From: Martelella lutilitoris
Lineage (GTDB): Bacteria > Pseudomonadota > Alphaproteobacteria > Rhizobiales > Rhizobiaceae
Assembly: GCF_016598595.1 (NCBI RefSeq)
Contig: NZ_CP066786.1
Span: forward strand, 2,317,501 to 2,381,500
Direction: 5' to 3'
Length of the DNA: 64,000 nucleotides
This document shows, in pieces, positions 58,583-64,000 of this stretch (position 1 is its first letter; each line of letters opens with the position of its first letter). The notes under the pieces are model-generated. The model had not been told where the DNA came from. It worked only from the letters and a program-made list of their open reading frames with translations, and did no database searches. The position numbers were made by a program, and so were the translations under genes.

Positions 58583-59746
58583 CTACAGAGCGTTCCTGTC
58601 TTCCAGCACCTGAAGCGTCACTTCCGCCGCCCGCCTGCCGGGCGGGACCTCTGTGTGCATCTTCGCAAAGACCTCGTCGAAACCATCCAGCATGGTCTTG
58701 CGCTGCGGCGTGTCGCGGGTCAGAAGCTCCATCCACCGCGCCAGCGCGCCGGCCCGCATCGTGTCATCGAAATATTCCGGCACCAGAGGTCGGTCGGCGA
58801 TCAGATTCGGCAAAGAGGCGGACCAGATGGTGATCTTCTTCAGCATGAACCGGCCGATGAAATCCGCCTTGTAGGCTGAAATGACCGGAATGCCGGAAAG
58901 CGCGAGCTCCAGCACCACCGTTCCGGAGGCGGCAACGGCCGCATGCGCCGCAGAAAAGGCCTCCCATTTGGCCGCGTCGCCGACCACGACCTCGGGCTTC
59001 ACCGGCCAGTCGGCAATGGCGGCGCGCACCATCTCTTCGCGGCGGGTGACCGTCGGCAGCACGAAGCGGGGCATCGCGTTGCGCTCGGCATAGATGCTGG
59101 CAACATCGCGGAAGATCGGCGCAAGACTATTGATTTCGCCCGCGCGCGATCCCGGCAACAGAAGAATGGTCGGTGGCGCACCCTCCTCCGGCAAGGCAGT
59201 GTGGCGACGGGCCGCAAGGACGCCCGGCTCTTCGCTCAGCCGGTGGCCGACGAATGTTGTCGGCGGGCCACCAAGGCGTTCCATCGCCGCCGGCTCGAAG
59301 GGCAGAACCGCCAGCACATGGTCGACATAGGCCAGCATGTCGCGCGCGCGGTATTCCTTCCAGGCCCAGACGCTGGGGCAGACATAATCGATGACGGAGA
59401 GATCCGGCAGCGCCTTCTTCACCCGTTTGGCCACCCGATGGGTGAAGTCCGGACTGTCGATGATGATGAGCACGTCCGGCCGCGCGGCAATCAGCGCATC
59501 CGCCGTCTGGCGAATGCGGCGGATCAGGAGCGGCAGCCGCGCGAGCACCTGGGTGAACCCCATGATCGACAGATCGGAATAGTCAAAGAGAGACTCGAGC
59601 CCCTCTTCGGTGAGCGCATCGCCACCGACGCCGACGAGCTCGATCGGACCGGCATGCATCGCCTTCAGCGCGGCGATCAGGTCGCCGCCGAGCAGATCGC
59701 CGGAAACCTCTCCCGCGATCACGCCGATTTTCAAGCTTCTGGACAA
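58583..59746 (-). CDS. lpxB: Lipid-A-disaccharide synthase
   Basis: A 387-residue glycosyltransferase that joins UDP-2,3-diacylglucosamine and 2,3-diacylglucosamine-1-phosphate to the lipid A disaccharide at the inner membrane. IGVIAGEVSGDLLGGDLIAALK, DVLIIIDSPDFTHRVAKRVK, VIDYVCPSVWAWKEYRARDMLAYVDHVLAVLPFEP and FVGHRLSEEP are standard LpxB blocks, and LLLPGSRAGEINSLAP binds the UDP part. It is the last gene of the lpx cluster, 30 bases after lpxI. Rhizobial lipid A differs in acyl chains, not in this step. Confidence 0.96.
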   Translation of the reverse strand: MSRSLKIGVIAGEVSGDLLGGDLIAALKAMHAGPIELVGVGGDALTEEGLESLFDYSDLSIMGFTQVLARLPLLIRRIRQTADALIAARPDVLIIIDSPDFTHRVAKRVKKALPDLSVIDYVCPSVWAWKEYRARDMLAYVDHVLAVLPFEPAAMERLGGPPTTFVGHRLSEEPGVLAARRHTALPEEGAPPTILLLPGSRAGEINSLAPIFRDVASIYAERNAMPRFVLPTVTRREEMVRAAIADWPVKPEVVVGDAAKWEAFSAAHAAVAASGTVVLELALSGIPVISAYKADFIGRFMLKKITIWSASLPNLIADRPLVPEYFDDTMRAGALARWMELLTRDTPQRKTMLDGFDEVFAKMHTEVPPGRRAAEVTLQVLEDRNAL

Positions 59747-59776
59747 GAGGCTCCCTCCGCTGAATGTGTCGCTCGT

Positions 59777-60658
59777 TCAGGTGACCGTTTTCTCAGCCTG
59801 GCCCGGCTCCAGTCCCAGCAGGAAAAGCCCTGCCCTGTCGGCTTCGGCAATGGCCGCTTCCCGATCCAGGACCAGTGCCCGCCCGGCTTCCACGGCAATG
59901 CCGCCAAGCCCGGCGGCAGCCGCCGCACGCACCGTCTCCGGGCCAATCGACGGCAGGTCGGCGCGCAGATCCTGCTGCGGTTTGCACAGTTTGACAAGGA
60001 CGCCGCGACGCTTCTTTGAAATCCGACCGGCCGCGCGCATCGTCCGCACGCGCTCGAGCATCTGGTCGGTGCCCTCCGCGCCCTCCAGAGCCACCACGCG
60101 CCCGCCGAGACTGACGGCGCCCTGACCGATATCCATGGAGCCGATGACGTGAGCCGCCCGTGCCGCAGCGTCGATATCGGACCGATCCTCGCGATCCGGC
60201 GCGACAGCGCCGAGCGTGCCCGCGGTCGCCAGAAGATCGCCGGCGATGTCCTGCGCGGCGATGATCTCGAAGCCGTGGCGCTCGAACAGGTCGATCACCA
60301 TGCGCAGGACCTTGTCATCACCGCCGCTACGCAGCTTTTTCAGGATAGCGGGCAGCGACCAGATCACCCGCGCCGTCGGACGCAGGCTCTTCAGTTCCGG
60401 GCGAGTGCGTACGCCGCCAGAGAGCACGACCCTGCGGATCCCGCGCTTCTGCAGCGCCGCGACAACCGGCTGGAACCCGCCGAGATCGGCGTCCATATGT
60501 TCGAAATCCGACCAGTCATTGCCGCCCTCGCCACGCAACTGAACGATGAAGGTCGGCGTACCGACCTCCCGTGCGGCTTCGGCGACATAAAGGGGCAGAC
60601 GGCCGTTTCCGGCGATGATCGCGACCGGCTCCGCATCGCGGGCCGATGTGCCGCTCAC
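59777..60658 (-). CDS. lpxI: UDP-2,3-diacylglucosamine diphosphatase LpxI
   Basis: A 293-residue LpxI (DUF1009), the alphaproteobacterial replacement for LpxH. It hydrolyses UDP-2,3-diacylglucosamine to 2,3-diacylglucosamine-1-phosphate. PVAIIAGNGRLPLYVAEAAREVG, RVVLSGGVRTRPELKSLRP, DNKVLRM-like GGDDKVLRMVIDLFERHGFEIIAAQDI and the C-terminal ALVLDREAAIAEADRAGLFLLG match the family. The start overlaps the lpxA stop by 4 bases. Between lpxA and lpxB is the place where lpxI usually lies in this order of bacteria. Confidence 0.95.
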   Translation of the reverse strand: MSGTSARDAEPVAIIAGNGRLPLYVAEAAREVGTPTFIVQLRGEGGNDWSDFEHMDADLGGFQPVVAALQKRGIRRVVLSGGVRTRPELKSLRPTARVIWSLPAILKKLRSGGDDKVLRMVIDLFERHGFEIIAAQDIAGDLLATAGTLGAVAPDREDRSDIDAAARAAHVIGSMDIGQGAVSLGGRVVALEGAEGTDQMLERVRTMRAAGRISKKRRGVLVKLCKPQQDLRADLPSIGPETVRAAAAAGLGGIAVEAGRALVLDREAAIAEADRAGLFLLGLEPGQAEKTVT

Positions 60659-61485
60659 GCCTGGCTGCCCCGGCGGCGCGAACCCGGTGTCGTCAGCGCC
60701 CGCTCGCTGTCACGGTCGAGAATGAAATCGATGATCTCGCGGGCAGCCCCTTCAGGCGCATCCGGTCCGCTGCGCAGCGCCCGCGCATTCTCCAGAACCG
60801 TCCCCGCCGAAAAGATCGCCTGGTATGCCCGCCGCACGGCATGAACCTCGCTCTTGCTCATGCCGGCGCGCTGCATGCCGACAACGTTCAGCCCGCCCAT
60901 GAAGGCCGGATTGTCGACCACCATCGCATAGGGAATGACGTCGTTGACGACCCCCGCCAGCCCGCCGATGAAAGCCTGGCGGCCGATCTGCACGAACTGG
61001 TGGATCGCCGCGCCGCCGCTCAGGATCGCCCGGTCGTGAACGGTGGCATGGCCGCCGATCATGACATTGTTTGAAAGGATCACGTGGCTGCCGATGCGGC
61101 AGTCATGACCGACATGGGAATTGGCCAGAAACAGGTTGTCGTGGCCGACAATTGTCTCGCCGCCGCCATGGGAGGAACCGGTATTGACGGTGACGCCCTC
61201 GCGGAAAATACAATTGGCGCCGATCTCGAGGCGCGTATCGCTGCCATCGTGGCGAATGCTTTGCGGCGCGCCGCCGATGACGGCCATGGGAAAGACCGCG
61301 CAGCCATCGCCGAGCCGCGTGATGCCCTCGACCACGGCGTGATGGTGAAGCTTCACATTGTCGCCGAGCACGACATTCGCCCCGACATAGCAAAACGCGC
61401 CGATCGCGGCATGTTCACCAATCACGGCTCCGTCCTCGACAATGGCAGTCCTGTCGATTTTCGCGGAGCTGGAAATCCTGGTCAT
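60655..61485 (-). CDS. lpxA: UDP-N-acetylglucosamine acyltransferase
   Basis: A 276-residue left-handed beta-helix enzyme, the first step of lipid A synthesis: transfer of a 3-hydroxyacyl chain from ACP to UDP-GlcNAc. Hexapeptide repeats ([24 protein letters not shown]) fill the first 190 residues; the catalytic histidine lies in [23 protein letters not shown]; the C-terminal helical part includes [22 protein letters not shown], which is diagnostic. I chose ATG 61485; it overlaps the fabZ stop by 4 bases. Confidence 0.96.
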   Translation of the reverse strand: MTRISSSAKIDRTAIVEDGAVIGEHAAIGAFCYVGANVVLGDNVKLHHHAVVEGITRLGDGCAVFPMAVIGGAPQSIRHDGSDTRLEIGANCIFREGVTVNTGSSHGGGETIVGHDNLFLANSHVGHDCRIGSHVILSNNVMIGGHATVHDRAILSGGAAIHQFVQIGRQAFIGGLAGVVNDVIPYAMVVDNPAFMGGLNVVGMQRAGMSKSEVHAVRRAYQAIFSAGTVLENARALRSGPDAPEGAAREIIDFILDRDSERALTTPGSRRRGSQA

Positions 61486-61949
61486 TCTTCGTCCTTGCGC
61501 ACCATCATGGCGCCGATATCGGCCTCGGCGACGAGCTGGCCGTCGACAAGCGCTTCGCAGTGGAACTTCCACACGCGCCGGCGCTGCTTCTGTTTGACGA
61601 CCTTGAACCGCACCTGATCGCCCGGCACCACGGGTTTGCGGAAGCGGGCATTGTCGATCGTCATGAAATATACGAGATTGTCGATCTCGTCGGCCTTGCG
61701 CGCGCAGATCGCGCCGGCGGTCTGGGCCATGCCCTCCACGAGCAGAACGCCCGGCATGATCGGCATTTCCGGGAAGTGGCCCTGAAAATGCGGTTCATTG
61801 GCCGTCACATTCTTGATGCCGACCGCACTGTCGTCGCCGTCGATCTCGATAATCCGGTCCACCAGCAGAAAAGGATAACGGTGCGGAAGGAACTTCATGA
61901 TCTCAAGAAGATCCATCTTCCCCATCGTCGTCTTGGTCTCGTCACTCAC
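61482..61949 (-). CDS. fabZ: 3-hydroxyacyl-ACP dehydratase FabZ
   Basis: A 155-residue hot-dog-fold dehydratase of fatty acid elongation. [63 protein letters not shown] contains the catalytic His (PHRYPFLL) and Glu ([11 protein letters not shown]). Its place between lpxD and lpxA reflects competition for the same hydroxyacyl-ACP pool. The start overlaps the lpxD stop by 8 bases and its end overlaps lpxA, so the three are coupled. Confidence 0.97.
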   Translation of the reverse strand: MSDETKTTMGKMDLLEIMKFLPHRYPFLLVDRIIEIDGDDSAVGIKNVTANEPHFQGHFPEMPIMPGVLLVEGMAQTAGAICARKADEIDNLVYFMTIDNARFRKPVVPGDQVRFKVVKQKQRRRVWKFHCEALVDGQLVAEADIGAMMVRKDEE

Positions 61950-62997
61950 CTTGCTTGTCTCCCGATTTGGCGGCCTGCCGGGCGATCTCCGCCACGTCCC
62001 GCAGATAGTCCCGGATCGGCCGGGCCGGATTCCCCCCTATGCGGGCGCCGGCCGGCACGGAGGTCAGCACGCCGCTCTTCGCGGCGATCTGCGCGCCGCT
62101 GCCGATCTCGATATGGCCGTTCAGCCCAGCCTGTCCGCCGATCATCACGCCATCGCCGATCCTGGTGCTGCCGGCAATTCCAACCTGGCTGACAATTCCG
62201 CAATGCCGGCCGATCTGCACATTGTGCCCGATCTGCACGAGATTATCGATCTTTGTACCCTCGCCGATCACGGTATCGTCCATCGCGCCGCGGTCAATCG
62301 TGCTGTTCGCGCCAATCTCGACATCGTCCTGAATGATGACCCGGCCGATCTGCGGCAGTTTCACCATGCCGGTCGGTCCGGGCGCATAGCCGAAGCCGTC
62401 CTGACCGATGCGCGCGCCGGTGTGAATGATCACATTATTCCCGATCAACGCATTGGAGACAGAAACATGCGCTCCCAGGGTGACATTGCGGCCAATCTTG
62501 ACATCCGCTCCCACGACCGTGCCGCACAGGATGCGACTTCCCGCGCCGATCACGGCGCGCGCGCCGACCACGGCAAACGGCGCGATCTCCACGCTCTTCT
62601 CGATGACGGCCGAATCGTCAATAACGGCCTGCGCGGAGATGCCGCTTTGGCGCTGCATCACCGGCTGCGGTCGCATGGCGGCCGGATAGAGCTGTGCCGC
62701 CGCGCGGGCAAAGGCAAGCTGCGGCATATCGGAAACGAGCGACGGCAAGGACGCCGGAATATGCTTTTTCATTTCCGGGGAACAGATCACCGCCGCTGCC
62801 CTGCAGCTCTTCAACTGGTCAATGCTGTGCCGGGACAGGATGTAGCAAATATCATAGGGACCTGCGCGATAGATGGGCGCAACGGATTCCACCATCCGCT
62901 CGCCGGCATCCGCGTTCGACAAAACAGATCCGATGCGCGACGCCAACTCGTCGAGACGAATTGACTGTCGCGCACCGAAAAACTGGTTCTGATCCAT
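61942..62997 (-). CDS. lpxD: UDP-3-O-acylglucosamine N-acyltransferase
   Basis: A 351-residue trimeric acyltransferase, third step of lipid A synthesis. The N-terminal 100 residues form the uridine-binding domain ([32 protein letters not shown]); after that hexapeptide repeats build the beta-helix, with the catalytic His in [43 protein letters not shown]. The C-terminal tail is short and charged. It lies 45 bases after bamA, and fabZ starts within its last codons. Confidence 0.96.
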   Translation of the reverse strand: MDQNQFFGARQSIRLDELASRIGSVLSNADAGERMVESVAPIYRAGPYDICYILSRHSIDQLKSCRAAAVICSPEMKKHIPASLPSLVSDMPQLAFARAAAQLYPAAMRPQPVMQRQSGISAQAVIDDSAVIEKSVEIAPFAVVGARAVIGAGSRILCGTVVGADVKIGRNVTLGAHVSVSNALIGNNVIIHTGARIGQDGFGYAPGPTGMVKLPQIGRVIIQDDVEIGANSTIDRGAMDDTVIGEGTKIDNLVQIGHNVQIGRHCGIVSQVGIAGSTRIGDGVMIGGQAGLNGHIEIGSGAQIAAKSGVLTSVPAGARIGGNPARPIRDYLRDVAEIARQAAKSGDKQGE

Positions 62998-63042
62998 TCA
63001 ATCTCTCCAGAACGGAAACGATATGAGCTCTGGACAGCAATA

Positions 63043-64000
63043 TCAGAAGGTGTTGGCAATTCCGAACCGGAACCGCTGGGTTTCGTCGAAATCTTCCTTG
63101 GCGAAGGGAATGGCGTAGTCGAAGCGCAGGTCGCCGAAGGGCGAATTCCAGATGAGGCCGACGCCGCCGGATGCACGGATCGAGAAATCCGTTCCCTCGA
63201 TGGCCGTATTGGCAAGCTCAACGGCATTACCCCAGGCCGAACCGGCATCCACATAGGCCGCCCCGCGCAGATTGATGTCCTCGGGGATACCCGGCAGCGG
63301 GAAATTCGCCTCGGCCGAAATCGTGGTGTAGTACTGCGAGCCGAGCGCATCGCCCTGCTGCACCGTGCGCGGACCAAGGCCGTTCTGCTTGAAGCCGCGG
63401 ATTTCCTGACCACCGATCGTGAACTGGTCGAACACGTTCAGATTGCTGTCGAACGGGGTCACGAGACCGCCGCGCGCCGTCAGCGAGCCGATGATGTCGG
63501 CCTGATCGGAAATCATCTGATACCAGCGGACCTTACCCGTCAGCGCATAATAGTGCGAATCGCCGCCAAGACCGGCCACGGTATTGGTGAGATTGGCGAG
63601 AATGCCCTCGCGCGGCTGCTGGTAATTGTCGACGCTAGAGAAGTTGAAGGCCTGTTCGACCGAGGACACCGTCCACGGGCTGCCGTCGATCAGGTTCTGG
63701 AAGATCGGAGACAGGTTGTTCGGGTTCTGCCAGTCGCCCGTGCCGTCATATTCGAACTGCTGATAGACATATTTGATCGTCGAGCTCAGCTCGTCGGTCA
63801 GCGGCGCCGTCAGGCGGATATCGCCGGCCGTCTCCGCATAGGTATAGTAGTCCTGCGAAGCCGAATAGGCGCGATAGAGATCGAAACCTGCCGCCACGCG
63901 ATAACCGAGGAAGAAAGGCTCGGTGAAGGAGAAGTTGTAAATCTGCGAATCGTTGTCGCCGAGACCGGCCGACGCGCGGATGAACTGGCCGCGGCCGAGG
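63043..64000 (-). CDS. bamA: Outer membrane assembly factor BamA, C-terminal part
   Basis: The C-terminal 319 residues of BamA; the gene runs off the window. The frame is open to the edge with barrel strands such as NFSFTEPFFLGYRVAAGFDLYR and VRWYQMISDQADIIGSLTARGGLVTP. GGQEIRGFKQNGLGPRT is the conserved loop 6 motif (RGF), which reaches into the barrel, and VGLIWNSPFGDLRFDYAIPF followed by a terminal Phe (FGIANTF) is the family C-terminus. A GTG at 63897 is internal. BamA inserts beta-barrel proteins such as the Omp25-type protein of this window. The lpx genes follow. Confidence 0.95.
   Translation of the reverse strand, partial: LGRGQFIRASAGLGDNDSQIYNFSFTEPFFLGYRVAAGFDLYRAYSASQDYYTYAETAGDIRLTAPLTDELSSTIKYVYQQFEYDGTGDWQNPNNLSPIFQNLIDGSPWTVSSVEQAFNFSSVDNYQQPREGILANLTNTVAGLGGDSHYYALTGKVRWYQMISDQADIIGSLTARGGLVTPFDSNLNVFDQFTIGGQEIRGFKQNGLGPRTVQQGDALGSQYYTTISAEANFPLPGIPEDINLRGAAYVDAGSAWGNAVELANTAIEGTDFSIRASGGVGLIWNSPFGDLRFDYAIPFAKEDFDETQRFRFGIANTF

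Overview
The window comes from a GC-rich alphaproteobacterium of the order Hyphomicrobiales (Rhizobiales), most likely Rhizobiaceae or a close relative. The indications are a circularly permuted two-piece tmRNA gene, a giant growth-pole-ring (GPR/RgsE-type) protein, an Omp25/31-type outer membrane protein, an LpxI-containing bamA-lpxD-fabZ-lpxA-lpxI-lpxB cluster, RIME-like rhizobial palindromic repeats, and a leaderless ilv attenuator of the rhizobial type. I cannot place it to genus. I see no phage, insertion sequence, CRISPR array, rRNA or tRNA gene.

Layout. 1-3131: the end of a DUF697-type membrane protein, an exported hypothetical protein, then folK, folB, folP and a 2Fe-2S ferredoxin on the minus strand. 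3662-10150: the 2162-residue GPR-like protein with an 84-residue repeat array. 10465-24475: an aromatic catabolic island. On the minus strand it holds an FCD-type GntR regulator, a redoxin and a five-gene LIV-type ABC importer. On the plus strand it holds a nine-gene catechol meta-cleavage operon plus one extra membrane-tethered gene. The two arms meet at an AT-rich control region carrying three copies of one heptamer. 24495-29636: rarD, cimA, a GFA-family gene, a DUF559 gene and cysS. 30026-38151: envelope, transport and salvage genes (outer membrane barrel, L,D-transpeptidase, nucleoside hydrolase, TSUP permease, cobP, betaine-type binding protein, RecD-like helicase), then an odd ECF sigma locus and a LysE exporter.

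38235-49721: ilvH and ilvB behind an attenuator, miaA and serB with overlapping divergent start codons, a degP-hflC-hflK-folA-thyA block, the tmRNA gene and the adjacent sspB. 49728-58507: small genes, a HerA-like ATPase, a winged-helix regulator, mntR and mntH with a clear operator, murI, a tRNA/rRNA methyltransferase, a VOC protein and rplM-rpsI. 58583-64000: the lipid A and outer membrane assembly cluster, entering bamA at the right edge.

How genes work together. The catabolic operon can carry catechol through ring cleavage, then semialdehyde dehydrogenase, tautomerase, decarboxylase, hydratase, aldolase and acylating acetaldehyde dehydrogenase to pyruvate and acetyl-CoA. It lacks the hydrolytic branch, and no ring hydroxylase is present here. 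ssrA and sspB encode the trans-translation tag and the adaptor that delivers tagged proteins to ClpXP. hflK and hflC form a membrane protease regulator next to DegP. The lpx genes make lipid A, while BamA inserts outer membrane barrels. The most notable non-coding signals are the leaderless ilv leader peptide and a family of palindromic repeats whose edges coincide with stop codons of neighbouring genes.
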